This document shows positions 41,592 to 50,912 of a stretch of DNA of 64,000 nt, piece by piece. Location: assembly GCF_016598475.1 (NCBI RefSeq), contig NZ_JAEMUX010000039.1:1-64000 (forward strand). The letters run 5' to 3'. Below the pieces are notes generated by a model. It did no database searches. It was not told the DNA's origin and worked only from the letters and a program-made list of their open reading frames with translations. The DNA is from Streptomyces adelaidensis. Lineage in GTDB: Bacteria > Actinomycetota > Actinomycetes > Streptomycetales > Streptomycetaceae. Every line of letters starts with the position of its first letter. The stretch's first letter is position 1. Made by a program: the position numbers and the translations under genes.

Positions 41592-43586
41592 CTACGCGGA
41601 CAGCTCGTCCCGCAGCGCGTCCCGCAGCCGCGCCGCCCGCTCGGCCACCTCCGCGGGCCCGAGCGACACCGCCCGGTCCGCCCAGCGCTTCCCCTCCACC
41701 AGCTCGCCACGACGCGCGTAGACGAGGGCCAATCGCAGCGCCGCCCGTCCATGCCCCGCGTCGGCGGCCCGGGCCCACCACAGCGCGGCCTCCGGCTCGC
41801 TGCCCTCCCGGGCCAGCAGGAGCCCCAGGTTGAAGGCCCCGTTCCGAGACCCGGCCTCGGCCGCGACCCGGTACCACCGCGCGGCCTCCACCACATCACC
41901 CCGCCCGGCGGCCAGCATCCCGACCCGCACCTGCGCCCGCCGGTGCCCCTGGGACGCGGCCCGCTCGTACCACTCCTCGCACTCGTTCTTCTCCCGCACG
42001 GGCTCCCCCAGCTCGTGCGCGGGCGCGGGCGGCCGGCGCGCGTCGAGCACGGCGGCCAGCCGATACGCGGCCTCCGCGCTGCCCCCGCCGGCGGCGCACC
42101 GCAGATGCCGCTCGGCGGCCCGCTCGTCGCCGTCCCGCAGCCGCGCGATGGCGACCTGGAGCGCCGCCTCGGTATGCCCGGCGGCGGCCGCCCGCTCGTA
42201 CCAGACGAGCGCCTTCGCGTCATCGCCCCGCCCGGCGAAGAGGATGCCCAGGTTGAAGGCGGCGTCCACGCTGCCCGCCTCGGCGGCCTTGGAGAACCAC
42301 GGCTCGGCCCCGGAGGCGTCGCCGACCTGGAGCAGCAGAATGGCCAGCGCGTTCGCGGCCTCCCGGTGCCCGGCGTACGCGGCCCGCCGGTACCACTGCT
42401 CGGCCTGCGCGGTGCGCCCCTGCTCGGCGCAGAGCAGCCCGAGGTTGTACGCGCCGTTGACGTCACCGGCGTCCATCGCGGCCCGGTACCACCGCTCGGC
42501 GGTCTGTGTCTCGCCGCGCTCGGCGTGCAGCGCGCCCAGCGCGTTCGCCGCGTTGCCGTCGCCGTCCTGGGCGGCCCGCAGCCACCACACGGCTGCGCTC
42601 TCCGTGTCACCGGCGTCCCGCAGCAGGAACCCGAGGGCGCACGCGGCGCGCGGCTCACCGTCCTTGGCGGACGTCAGGTACCAGCGCCCGGCCTCCTTGA
42701 GCTCCCCGCGCCGCTCCAGGATCGACCCAAGATGCAGCGCGGCCCGCCGGTGCCCGCGCGCGGCGGCCTGGCGGTACCACTGCTCGGCCTCCTCGGCGAG
42801 GGTCGCCCCGACACCGTGGTCAACGCCGGGCTCCCCTGCGCGCACGGCGGGACGGCCCTCCCTAGCGGCCTCCCGGACCGCTTCGCGGCTCGCGCCCCCG
42901 ATCTCGAACGCCGCGCGTGCGATTCTGCGGCCCTCACGCGCGGCCGCACGTTCCTCCTGCTCGGCGAGCCGGCCCAGCGCCCGCGCAAGCCGGTACGCGG
43001 CCTCGCGATGGCCGCGCTCGGCGGCGGCCCTCATCCATCGCTCGGCGGCGGGGTCGCTGCGGTGCTCCAGCAGGTCGGCGAGGGCGTACGCGCCCAGCGC
43101 GTGGCCCTGTTCGGCGGACTGGCGCAGCCAGTACTCGGCGGCCGGTTCGTCGCCGCGCTCGCGGTGGTGGCGGCCGAGGGCGTGCGCGGCGGCGGCGGAG
43201 CCTGCGACGGCGGCGATCCGCCACCATCCGGCGGCATCGTCGGCGTAGCCGCGCTGGTGCAGCAGGACACCCAGGTTGTTGGCCGCCGCACGGTCCCCGG
43301 CGGCGGTGGCGGCACGCAGATGGGGCTCGGCTCCGTCGAGGTCGCCGCGGCGCAGCAGCATGGCGCCGAGGACGCTCATCGCCTCGGCGTCACCAGCCTC
43401 GGCGGCGAGCCGCCGGCGGGCCTCCTCGACGGCGTCGCCCGTCTCGTCCTGGTCCGCCGACTGCGCGGACTCGACCGACGGCTCGGCCTCGGCGGGCAGC
43501 ACAAAATCGACAGGCAGCGCAAAGTCGGCAGGCTGCGCAAACCGCCCTGTCTCCAACAGAGTTGCCTTGTCCCCCATAACGTCCAT
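41592..43586 (-). CDS. Large Sel1/TPR-like repeat protein
   Basis: 664 aa composed of more than a dozen Sel1-like helical repeats with units of the form A.(E/Q)WYRRAA.AGH..A...LG.L...RG. Sel1/TPR solenoids bind partner proteins. A Pro/Ala-rich N-terminus (ALPVDFVLPAEAEPS) and a long insertion around 205-265 (EGRRIARAAFEIGGAS...) interrupt the array. There is no signal peptide or membrane segment. The start is ATG 43586 or the second ATG at 43577; neither has a clear ribosome-binding site. It is bracketed by two identical initiator tRNA genes and their terminators, all on the minus strand. Confidence 0.85.
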   Translation of the reverse strand: MDVMGDKATLLETGRFAQPADFALPVDFVLPAEAEPSVESAQSADQDETGDAVEEARRRLAAEAGDAEAMSVLGAMLLRRGDLDGAEPHLRAATAAGDRAAANNLGVLLHQRGYADDAAGWWRIAAVAGSAAAAHALGRHHRERGDEPAAEYWLRQSAEQGHALGAYALADLLEHRSDPAAERWMRAAAERGHREAAYRLARALGRLAEQEERAAAREGRRIARAAFEIGGASREAVREAAREGRPAVRAGEPGVDHGVGATLAEEAEQWYRQAAARGHRRAALHLGSILERRGELKEAGRWYLTSAKDGEPRAACALGFLLRDAGDTESAAVWWLRAAQDGDGNAANALGALHAERGETQTAERWYRAAMDAGDVNGAYNLGLLCAEQGRTAQAEQWYRRAAYAGHREAANALAILLLQVGDASGAEPWFSKAAEAGSVDAAFNLGILFAGRGDDAKALVWYERAAAAGHTEAALQVAIARLRDGDERAAERHLRCAAGGGSAEAAYRLAAVLDARRPPAPAHELGEPVREKNECEEWYERAASQGHRRAQVRVGMLAAGRGDVVEAARWYRVAAEAGSRNGAFNLGLLLAREGSEPEAALWWARAADAGHGRAALRLALVYARRGELVEGKRWADRAVSLGPAEVAERAARLRDALRDELSA

Positions 43587-43715
43587 CGTCGCACCACCCG
43601 CAACCTGGGTACACCTGGTATACCGCAGCCATTGAGGTCACTACAGCGTTTTGTCGACATGCCCACAGAGCGATAAGTCAAACACAGATTTCCCAACCGT
43701 CACCCGCAACACGTC

Positions 43716-43749
43716 GAAGGCCCGGATCCTTTAGAGGATCCGGGCCTTC
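43716..43749 (-). terminator. Terminator of the second initiator tRNA
   Basis: A 14-bp perfect stem, gaaggcccggatcc/ggatccgggccttc, with loop tttaga, starting 8 bp beyond the tRNA 3' end. Confidence 0.88.
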
Positions 43750-43757
43750 AACTTCAG

Positions 43758-43831
43758 TAGCGGGGACAGGATTTGAACCTGCGACCTCTGGGTTATGAGC
43801 CCAGCGAGCTACCGAGCTGCTCCACCCCGCG
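43758..43831 (-). tRNA. Initiator tRNA-fMet (CAT), copy 2
   Basis: The same 74-nt sequence as the copy at 41448-41521, including the C1/T72 mismatch and GGG/CCC anticodon stem. It is located 44 bp downstream of the UPF0182 gene stop on the minus strand, with its own terminator. Confidence 0.97.
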
Positions 43832-43875
43832 CCGTTGTGTTGCAACCGTACCACGGCGCGGGGTGGAGCTCTGAA

Positions 43876-46830
43876 TCAGCCGCTTCCGGAGCCTTCGTCG
43901 GCGCTCTGGTCGCTGTCCTCACTGCCACTGCCGCTGGTCCCGTCGGCCTTGGACTGTGCCTCCTCGGCCCGCTTCAGCGCGTCCTCCAGGTCCTGTTGGG
44001 CCCGGCCGTACGCCTCCCAGTCGCCGTCCTTGAGGGCCTGCTGGCCCTCCTCGAACGCCTTCTGGGCCTCCTCCAGGGCCTGTTGGACCGTCGGGTCGCC
44101 GGATGCCGGCGGCTCGTCGGTGTCCTCGTCCCCGTCGTCCACCGGTGGCTCGGTGGGCGAACCCTCGGTCTCGAACACCTTGTTGAGCGCCTCGTCGAGG
44201 GTGTCCTCGAAGGCGGTGTTGCCGCCGTAGGTGACCAGGACCTTGCGCAGCAGCGGGTACTTGAGGCCGCCGCCTCGCACATAGACCGGTTCGACGTAGA
44301 GCAGTCCGCCGTCGAGCGGGACCGTCAGGAGGTTGCCGTACTCGACCTGTGAGTCACCTCTCTTGAGGAGACTGATGGTCTCGGCGATGTCCTGTTCGGA
44401 GTTGAACTGGCTCTGGACCTGTTTGGGTCCGTCGATGGGTTCGCTGGTCGGCAGTTTGAGGACTCTGATCTTGCCGTAGTCCTTGGTGCCCGCCTCGGCG
44501 TTGACCGACACGAAGGCACTGAGGTTGTCCCGGCCGTTCGGGGTGAGCGTCGTGGTCAGCGAGAACGCCTGTCCCGACTGGCCCGGCAGCTTCATGCTCA
44601 GGTAGTACGGCGGGACCGCGTTGCCCGAGGTGTTGGTCGGGTCGTCCGGGACCTGCCACACCTCGCTGCCGCTGAGGAACGTCTCGGCGTCCTTCACGTG
44701 GTAGCGCGTCAGCAGTTCGCGCTGGACCTTGAAGAGGTCCTGCGGGTACCGCAGATGGGCCAGCAGCGAGTCCGAGATGGCGTTCTTCGACTCCACCGTG
44801 CCCGGGAACGCCTTCATCCAGGTCTTCAGCACCGGGTCCTGGGTGTCCCACTGATAGAGCTTGACCTGACCGGTGTACGCGTCGACGGTTGCCTTCACCG
44901 AGTTGCGGATGTAGTTGACCTGGTTCTGCTGGGCCACCACCGCGCGCTGGCTGTTGTCCGCGGTCAGCGAGTCGGCCGTCGTGTCGCCCAGGGTGGTGCG
45001 GGAGGCGTACGGGTAGCCGTTGGTGGTGGTGTACGCGTCGACGATCCACTGGATCTTTCCGTCGACGACGGCCGGGTAGGCGTCGCCGTCGATCGTCAGC
45101 CAGGGGGCGACCGCCTCGACGCGCTCCTTGGGCGTGCGGTTGTACAGGATCCGCGAGCCCTCTCCGATGGCGCCGGAGTAGAGGATCTGCGGCTCGTTGA
45201 ACGCTACCGCGTACGCGGCCCGGTTGACCGGGTTGGCGAGGTTGATACCGCTCTTGCCCTTGTAGCTGGTGGTCTTCTCACCGCTGTCGTCGGAGTAGTC
45301 GATCTCCTTCTGGGGACCGCCGACGATCGAGTACTGGGTGGTCTTCTCGCCGTAATAGACCCGCTGCTGGTACTGGCCCAGGTCGCCCTTGGACGGCAGG
45401 TCGGACTCCGTGAACACCGGGCGGCCGCCGGAGGTGGCCTCGGTGCCCTTGGCGGCGACCACACCGTAGCCGTGGGTGTAGCGGAAGTGGTCGTTGATCC
45501 AGTTGTTCTTCGGGATGCCGGCGAGGTTCAGCTCGCGCAGACCGATGACGGTGTCCTGCTCCGAGCCGTCCTCGCCGCTGTACCGGTCGACGTCCAGGTT
45601 GGTGGGGAACGCGTAGTAGTTCCTCATCTGCTGGAGCTGTTGGAACGTCGGCGAGACGATGTTCGGGTCGAGCATGCGGATGCTCGCCGTGGTGTCGGCG
45701 TCCGCACGGAGCTTGGCCTTGTCAGTGGTGTCGCTGACGCCCGAGTACTCCTCGACCTCGGTCCCGTCGATGCCGTAGGCCTGACGGGTCGCCTCCAGGT
45801 TCTTCTCGACGTACGGCGCTTCCTTGGCCTGCTCGTTCGGCTGGACCTGGAACTTCTGGACGATCGCCGGGTACAGCCCGCCGATGAGGATCGCGGAGAG
45901 CACCATCAGGCCGAAGCCGATGAGGGGCAGCTGCCAGGTACGCCGCCAGATGGTGGCGAAGAAGAGCAGGGCGCAGATGACGGCGATGCAGAACAGGATC
46001 GTCTTGGCCGGCAGATACGCGTTCGCGTCGACGTACCTCAGGCCCGTCCAGTTGCCCGTCGCCTTGAAGTCGCTGGACTTCACCGCGAGGCCGTACCGGT
46101 CGAGCCAGTACGCGACCGCCTTCAGGGCGACGAAGATGCCGATGAGCACCGACAGGTGGCCGGTGGCCGCGGCGGTGGCACGGGCACCCGGGGAGGTGAC
46201 CCGCAGGCCGCCGTACAGGTAGTGCGTGAGCGCGGCGGCGAGCACCGAGAGCACGGCGGCGGCGAAGCCGAAGCCGAGCAGGAAGCGGTACCAGGGCAGG
46301 TCGAAGGCGTAGAAGGCGACGTCCAGGTCGAACTGGGGGTCCTTCTGGCCGAACGACACTCCGTTGACCCACATCAGCCAGGTGCGCCACTGCCCGGAGG
46401 CGGAAGCGCCGGCGATGAGGCCCACCAGGGAGGTGATCCCGAGGAGCAGCCACTTCTTGTAGGGCGCGATGCCCATGCGGTACCGGTCGAGGCTCTGCTG
46501 CTCCATCGACATGGCGCTCAGCGGCGGGCGCAGCCGGTGCGCCAGCCAGATGTTGAATCCGACCGAGGCCGACATCAGCAGACCGAAGACGAAGAAGAGC
46601 CCGATCTTCGTCCACAGCGTGGTGGTAAAGACGGACGAGTACTTCACCGAGCGGTACCAGAGCCAGTCCGTCCAGAACCCGGCGAACATGACGAACGCCA
46701 TGCCGAGGACGGCAAGGACGCCCAGGGTCATGAGCAGCGTCCGGACACGTCGGGACGGTCGGCCCACTCTGATCCGCGGCCCTGTCGGGCCTCCGCCGCG
46801 GTCCGGCATCTGGAAAGCCAAGGTGCGCAC
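43876..46830 (-). CDS. UPF0182 family membrane protein
   Basis: 984-aa actinobacterial protein (COG1615). Seven transmembrane helices occupy residues ~30-330, starting with LLMTLGVLAVLGMAFVMFAGFW. They are followed by a ~600-residue extracytoplasmic domain with conserved stretches such as NYYAFPTNLDVDRY, RELNLAGIPKNNWINDHFRYTHGYGVVAAKG and EVWQVPDDPTN. The C-terminal ~90 residues are acidic and Gln/Glu-rich (EEAQKAFEEGQQALKDGDWEAYGRAQQDLEDAL), a coiled-coil-like segment, ending in a Ser/Gly tail. The start is GTG 46830 or ATG 46809. Function is unknown. The short 43832-43875 gap separates it from the tRNA. Confidence 0.9.
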   Translation of the reverse strand: MRTLAFQMPDRGGGPTGPRIRVGRPSRRVRTLLMTLGVLAVLGMAFVMFAGFWTDWLWYRSVKYSSVFTTTLWTKIGLFFVFGLLMSASVGFNIWLAHRLRPPLSAMSMEQQSLDRYRMGIAPYKKWLLLGITSLVGLIAGASASGQWRTWLMWVNGVSFGQKDPQFDLDVAFYAFDLPWYRFLLGFGFAAAVLSVLAAALTHYLYGGLRVTSPGARATAAATGHLSVLIGIFVALKAVAYWLDRYGLAVKSSDFKATGNWTGLRYVDANAYLPAKTILFCIAVICALLFFATIWRRTWQLPLIGFGLMVLSAILIGGLYPAIVQKFQVQPNEQAKEAPYVEKNLEATRQAYGIDGTEVEEYSGVSDTTDKAKLRADADTTASIRMLDPNIVSPTFQQLQQMRNYYAFPTNLDVDRYSGEDGSEQDTVIGLRELNLAGIPKNNWINDHFRYTHGYGVVAAKGTEATSGGRPVFTESDLPSKGDLGQYQQRVYYGEKTTQYSIVGGPQKEIDYSDDSGEKTTSYKGKSGINLANPVNRAAYAVAFNEPQILYSGAIGEGSRILYNRTPKERVEAVAPWLTIDGDAYPAVVDGKIQWIVDAYTTTNGYPYASRTTLGDTTADSLTADNSQRAVVAQQNQVNYIRNSVKATVDAYTGQVKLYQWDTQDPVLKTWMKAFPGTVESKNAISDSLLAHLRYPQDLFKVQRELLTRYHVKDAETFLSGSEVWQVPDDPTNTSGNAVPPYYLSMKLPGQSGQAFSLTTTLTPNGRDNLSAFVSVNAEAGTKDYGKIRVLKLPTSEPIDGPKQVQSQFNSEQDIAETISLLKRGDSQVEYGNLLTVPLDGGLLYVEPVYVRGGGLKYPLLRKVLVTYGGNTAFEDTLDEALNKVFETEGSPTEPPVDDGDEDTDEPPASGDPTVQQALEEAQKAFEEGQQALKDGDWEAYGRAQQDLEDALKRAEEAQSKADGTSGSGSEDSDQSADEGSGSG

Positions 46831-46972
46831 CTCGAAGTTCGCTGTCGATACGTCAGGCCCGCGTCTACGGACCCTCCACCGGGCCCCGTGATCGCAGGGG
46901 CCTCACCTATGCAACTTACTCACGCTTTACTCGGTTCCCGCTTCCGGGAACGAACGAGGCAGGATTGTGACC

Positions 46973-47515
46973 ATGTCCAACACTCCCATGGCAGCGAACC
47001 CCCTCACTCAGGCTGTGCTCGAGATCGACGAGTACGCCTCGGGCCTCGGCTGGGACCAGCCCGCTCGCCTCTTCGCCCTCGTGGATACCGCGCGTCTGCG
47101 GACCCAGGAACCGGCCCTCGCGGCCCAGCTCGGCCTTCAGGACGGGTCCCAGACCACCGGTCTCACCCCCATCGAGCAGGACGAGATCCCCGCCGGCAAG
47201 GCGCTGGACGAGTTCCTCGGCACCATCGCCTGGCCCGACTCGGTGGTCGGCTGCGCGCTGACCGTGGAGCGGCTGATGCTGCCGCCGTCCGCCGAGGCCT
47301 CCGTCCCGGAGAACCTCGACGGGGCCCGCCTCACCAAGTGGGTCGCCTCCCACCCTGACCGTCAGGAGGTCCGCATGACCGTCGCCGTCCTCCGCGACGG
47401 TTCACGGGACTCGGCCCTGCGCCTGCGCGAGAAGGACACCCCGACCGAGGTCCTCACCGGCCCCGAACTGGTGCCGGGCCTGGCGGATGCCCTGTCCGCG
47501 ACGTTCGTGGGCTGA
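46973..47515 (+). CDS. PPA1309-family protein
   Basis: 180-aa protein of a conserved actinobacterial family named after a Propionibacterium gene. The sequence SGLGWDQPARLFALVDTARL and the segment FLGTIAWPDSVVGCALTVERLMLPP are typical. No catalytic motif, signal peptide or membrane helix is visible. It lies divergent from UPF0182 and convergent with the PDZ protein, an arrangement I recall as conserved. The ATG at 46973 (MSNTPMAANP) is preferred over the GTG two codons upstream because of aggcagga about 10 bp before it. Role unknown. Confidence 0.85.
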   Translation: MSNTPMAANPLTQAVLEIDEYASGLGWDQPARLFALVDTARLRTQEPALAAQLGLQDGSQTTGLTPIEQDEIPAGKALDEFLGTIAWPDSVVGCALTVERLMLPPSAEASVPENLDGARLTKWVASHPDRQEVRMTVAVLRDGSRDSALRLREKDTPTEVLTGPELVPGLADALSATFVG

Positions 47516-47631
47516 TCGGCAGAGCCTTCCGACAGCGGCCTTCGACAGGGACTTCGGTACGGCGGTGGGGGCGTCCCCGGGCTTCGGGGGCGCGCCCACG
47601 CGCGCGTGCACGTCGATCGCGGCTGTGCGGG

Positions 47632-48729
47632 TCAGCCCTTGGTGGTGCACTTCGGCAGGTCGGCGGTGTCGCCGGAGCGGATGTCCGCCAGGGCACCGAG
47701 CGCGTCGTCGATGGTGTCGACCTTGACGAGGGTGAGTCCGTCGGGGGTGTCGTCGGCGGCCGCCGCACAGTTGTCCTTGGGCGTCAGGAAGTACTCGGCG
47801 CCCTTGCTGCGCGCGCCGACCGTCTTCATCTCGATGCCGCCGATGGGGCCGACCTTGCCCTCGTCGTCGATGGTGCCGGTGCCGGCCACGAACTTGCCGC
47901 CCGTCAGATTGCCCGGTGTCAGCTTGTCGTAGATGCCGAGGGAGAACATCAGCCCGGCGCTCGGGCCGCCGACGTCGGCGAGCTTGATGTCGATGGTGAA
48001 CGGGAAGGTGTGGTCGGTGCCGGCGGAGATCCCGACGATCGCCCGCGCCTCGCCCGAGTCGTCGGACTTGGCCGTGGTGATCGTGACCTTCTCGGTCTCG
48101 GTCGCCGTCCTGTTCTTCTTCTCGGCGGCCGCCTGCGCCTTGACGGGCACGATGACGAAGTCGACGTCCTCGCCCGGCTTGTGCTTGGTGACCAGCTTCG
48201 CGACGTCCTCGGGTGCCTTGACCGTCGTACCGTCGACCGACTTGATGACGTCACCGGCGTGCAGCTTGCCCTCGGCCGGGGTGCCCTTGAGGACGGTGGA
48301 GACGATCACCCAGGACTTCACCGGGATGTCCAGCTCCTCCAGGGCCGCGACCTTGGCGCTCTCCTGGGACTGGCTGAACTCCTCGGCGTTCTCCTGCGTC
48401 GACTGCTCCTCGGTCTTGCCGTCCGGGTACAGCGTGTCGTGCGGGACGACCTTGTTGTCGTGTGCCAGCCAGCCATAGACGGCCTCGACGAGGTTCATCT
48501 TGTAGTCGGCGCTGGTGACGCGGACCGTGGTCATGTTGAGGTGCCCGGTCGTGGCGTACGTCTTGCGTCCGGAGATCTGCAGCACCGGCTCGCCCTCGTG
48601 CTCCCCCAGTGTGTTTACCGTCGGCCCCGGCGACATCTCCGCATAAGGCACGGGAATGAACACCCCCGCGCACAGGAGCGCGATCAGCATCAGGGTGGAG
48701 GCGAGCATCGTCGCAGTGCGGCGTGGCAT
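47632..48729 (-). CDS. Membrane-anchored PDZ / Lon-like (S16) protease
   Basis: 365 aa, YlbL-like. An N-terminal signal anchor (TMLASTLMLIALLCAGVFIPVPYAEM) places the rest outside the membrane. A PDZ domain spans ~125-215 (KGTPAEGKLHAGDVIKSVDGTTVKAPEDVAKLV). A Lon-type S16 domain follows, with catalytic Ser in VGGPSAGLMFSLGIYD and Lys in GPIGGIEMKTVGA. Related secreted proteases in actinobacteria and Bacillus act on membrane or spore proteins. The start at ATG 48729 sits 10 residues before the hydrophobic helix. It overlaps no neighbour. Confidence 0.9.
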   Translation of the reverse strand: MPRRTATMLASTLMLIALLCAGVFIPVPYAEMSPGPTVNTLGEHEGEPVLQISGRKTYATTGHLNMTTVRVTSADYKMNLVEAVYGWLAHDNKVVPHDTLYPDGKTEEQSTQENAEEFSQSQESAKVAALEELDIPVKSWVIVSTVLKGTPAEGKLHAGDVIKSVDGTTVKAPEDVAKLVTKHKPGEDVDFVIVPVKAQAAAEKKNRTATETEKVTITTAKSDDSGEARAIVGISAGTDHTFPFTIDIKLADVGGPSAGLMFSLGIYDKLTPGNLTGGKFVAGTGTIDDEGKVGPIGGIEMKTVGARSKGAEYFLTPKDNCAAAADDTPDGLTLVKVDTIDDALGALADIRSGDTADLPKCTTKG

Positions 48730-48816
48730 GGAACGACAGTACGGGACAGGTCTGTCAGTGCACTGTCGGGGCCGTCCGTCCGGGGCGGGGGTGGGGGCCA
48801 CCGTGCGGAGCCGCCG

Positions 48817-48981
48817 CTAGCCGCCGGTGTGGGACCTCTCCATGGCCTCACGGAAACGCGTGTACCCCGCGAGTTCGGTGCCGTCCTCGATGCTCTTGCG
48901 GTTCCGGCCTGCCCACCCGCCCCACAGTCCGGCGCCGATCGCAGCCACAAGCGGAACCAGCAACCAGGCGAGAGCCGCCAT
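48817..48981 (-). CDS. Small single-helix membrane protein
   Basis: 54 aa: the transmembrane segment AALAWLLVPLVAAIGAGLWGGWAG is followed by a charged tail (RNRKSIEDGTELAGYTRFREAMERS). The ATG at 48981 has GGGAGG eight bases before it, which favours this over longer frames. It is on the same strand as moaE and lies between that gene and the PDZ protease. It resembles small conserved actinobacterial membrane proteins of unknown function. Confidence 0.8.
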   Translation of the reverse strand: MAALAWLLVPLVAAIGAGLWGGWAGRNRKSIEDGTELAGYTRFREAMERSHTGG

Positions 48982-49112
48982 GCCGACCTCCCAACCCCGA
49001 TGAAGCGACCGCAACTGACTGATCAGCAGATTATCCGCCCGCACCGTCAACGCTCGCGCCGGGGGGCGGGTTACGCAACCGGAACGCGTATGGACGCATT
49101 CCGGTCACGGTC

Positions 49113-49568
49113 TCAACAGGCTCCGACCCATTCCTCCGTACCGTCGGAGAACTTCTGGTGCTTCCAGATGGGCACTTCGTGCTTGAGATCGTCGATGAGC
49201 CTGCGGCACGCCTCGAAGGCCTCGCCCCGGTGCGGACACGACACAGCGACGACCACGGCGAGGTCTCCGACCTTCAGCTTCCCCACCCGGTGCACGGCCG
49301 CGAGCGCCCGCACCGGATACTCCGCGACCACCTTCTCCGCGATCCGCCGCATCTCCGCCTCGGCGGTCGGATGACACGAATAGCCGAGTTCGTCGACATC
49401 GGCTCCTCCGTCGTGATTCCGCACGGTCCCCACGAACAGCGCGGTCCCCCCGGCCGCGTCGTCCCCGACCGCCCGGAACACCTCGTCGACGGAGAGCGCG
49501 CTCTCCCGGACACCGATCAGCTTGATGGGCTCATCGGCCCCCAGCTCCCCGGGGTGATCGTCAGTCAC
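49113..49568 (-). CDS. moaE: Molybdopterin synthase catalytic subunit
   Basis: 151-aa MoaE, the large subunit that transfers sulfur from MoaD thiocarboxylate to precursor Z in molybdenum cofactor synthesis. Family segments include GGTALFVGTVRNHDGGADVDELGYSCHPTAEAEMRRIA, VHRVGKLKVGDLAVVVAVSCPHRGEAFEACRRLID and the active-site VPIWKHQKFSDGTEEWV, with the catalytic Lys. The GTG at 49568 is seven bases after GGAGG and is better placed than the ATG at 49574, which nearly touches that site. There is no moaD in the window. Confidence 0.93.
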   Translation of the reverse strand: MTDDHPGELGADEPIKLIGVRESALSVDEVFRAVGDDAAGGTALFVGTVRNHDGGADVDELGYSCHPTAEAEMRRIAEKVVAEYPVRALAAVHRVGKLKVGDLAVVVAVSCPHRGEAFEACRRLIDDLKHEVPIWKHQKFSDGTEEWVGAC

Positions 49569-49610
49569 TGCCATACCTCCATCGTGCCCCACCCGGTCCT
49601 CTGGACGCTC

Positions 49611-50723
49611 TCAGAGCCGCCGCCGGGCCTTCCGAGCCCGCCGCACCAAGGCCGCCGTACCCAGCAGCGCGACCGTCGCACCGGCTGCACCCGCGGCCGT
49701 CGCGTCCTTGCGGCCAAGCCGTCGACCGGCCAGGGTGTGCCGCCCGGCGACCTCCTCCAGGAGCTCCGCGAGGACCTCCTCGTTCGTCCACTGGGGCCGC
49801 CACCCGGCCTCGTGCAGTCGGCTCCCGCTCACGACCCACGGGTACATCGTGTAGGCCAGGTCCCCGGCCGGCGACGGCGTCAGCCCGATCCGGTGCAGCC
49901 GGGCGGCGGCGCCCAGGGCTACCGCGGACGGCAGCTCCATGCGCCGGATCCCGCTGAGCTCCTCGACCTCCTCCTGCTCCAGCCACCCCTCGCAGCCGAC
50001 GGCCAGCTCCCCGTCGACCTTCTCCAGTACGGCGTACTCCAGCGCACTGCACAGATCCTCGACGTGACAGAACTGCCAGGCGGGCCGCGACCCGGCCACC
50101 ACCAGCAGCCGAGGCGACTCGAAGTACCTGGTCAGCGCCGTGTCCGTACCCCCGATGAGGGTGGCCGGTCGGACGACGGTGACATTGAGGCCCGGATGGG
50201 CGCGCGGCGCCCGGCGCGCGAGCCGCTCGATCTCCAGCAGGTCACCGACCCCGGTCGCCTCGGCGGTCGCCCGCAACTCCGCGTCCTCCGAGAGCGGCAG
50301 CTCGTTGTCGGGCAGCGCCCCGTAGACCATCGCCGAGGTGCACAGCACGACCCGGTGCACCCCGGCCGCGGCGGCCGCCGTGAGCACGGTCTGCGTGCCG
50401 CGCACGTTGAACGCGCTGCGGGCCGCCGAGTCCGTGCCCAGGTCGAGGTCGACCGCGAGGTGCACCACGACGTCCGCCCCGCGGAGCTTCTCCGCGATGG
50501 CCGGATCCCGTACGTCCAGGATGTGCCACTGGGCGGCCGCGCACTCGCCACGCCGCTCGTCGATGGCGATGACCTGCCGGATCTCGTCGGACTCGGCCAG
50601 TCGCTCGGTGAGCAGCGCACCGACGCCGGACGCGGCGCCGGTGACCGCGACGACGGGCCCGCGCACAACGGGACTGGTTGATTGGTTTCGCGCTGCGCGA
50701 ACCTGCGGATCTGGGGAACTCAC
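49611..50723 (-). CDS. SDR-type NAD(P)-dependent epimerase/dehydratase family protein
   Basis: 370 aa. A Rossmann fold starts with VVAVTGAASGVGALLTERLAE (GxxGxxG variant). ADVVVHLAV and the catalytic Ser/Tyr-type stretch LCTSAMVYGA follow, but the usual YxxxK is not obvious. The C-terminal ~60 residues (HTLAGRRLGRKDATAAGAAGATVALLGTAALVRRARKARRRL) form a membrane-like helix with a basic tail. That is unusual for soluble SDRs and suggests membrane attachment. The GTG at 50723 follows GGAG. It diverges from the zincin gene across 189 bp. Confidence 0.82.
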   Translation of the reverse strand: MSSPDPQVRAARNQSTSPVVRGPVVAVTGAASGVGALLTERLAESDEIRQVIAIDERRGECAAAQWHILDVRDPAIAEKLRGADVVVHLAVDLDLGTDSAARSAFNVRGTQTVLTAAAAAGVHRVVLCTSAMVYGALPDNELPLSEDAELRATAEATGVGDLLEIERLARRAPRAHPGLNVTVVRPATLIGGTDTALTRYFESPRLLVVAGSRPAWQFCHVEDLCSALEYAVLEKVDGELAVGCEGWLEQEEVEELSGIRRMELPSAVALGAAARLHRIGLTPSPAGDLAYTMYPWVVSGSRLHEAGWRPQWTNEEVLAELLEEVAGRHTLAGRRLGRKDATAAGAAGATVALLGTAALVRRARKARRRL

Positions 50724-50912
50724 CGGGCGTCTCCAGCGGTTGTCTTCAGTACGAACGCGGGTGACGCGTACGTACCAGGTGGCATCCATCCTGCCGCAGG
50801 CCATCGGTCGGCGGAGCACCGAGGCCCGAACGCGCCGCGGTGTCTACCCTGGGTGGTGTTCGGGCAGCCGTGCCGTCGGAAGAACCGATGGCCCTATCAG
50901 CCGAGGAATCCC

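Noticed and set aside
46967..46972. GTG at 46967 as start of the PPA1309-like gene
   Set aside because: ATG 46973 has better spacing to the upstream aggcagga; only two codons are at stake.
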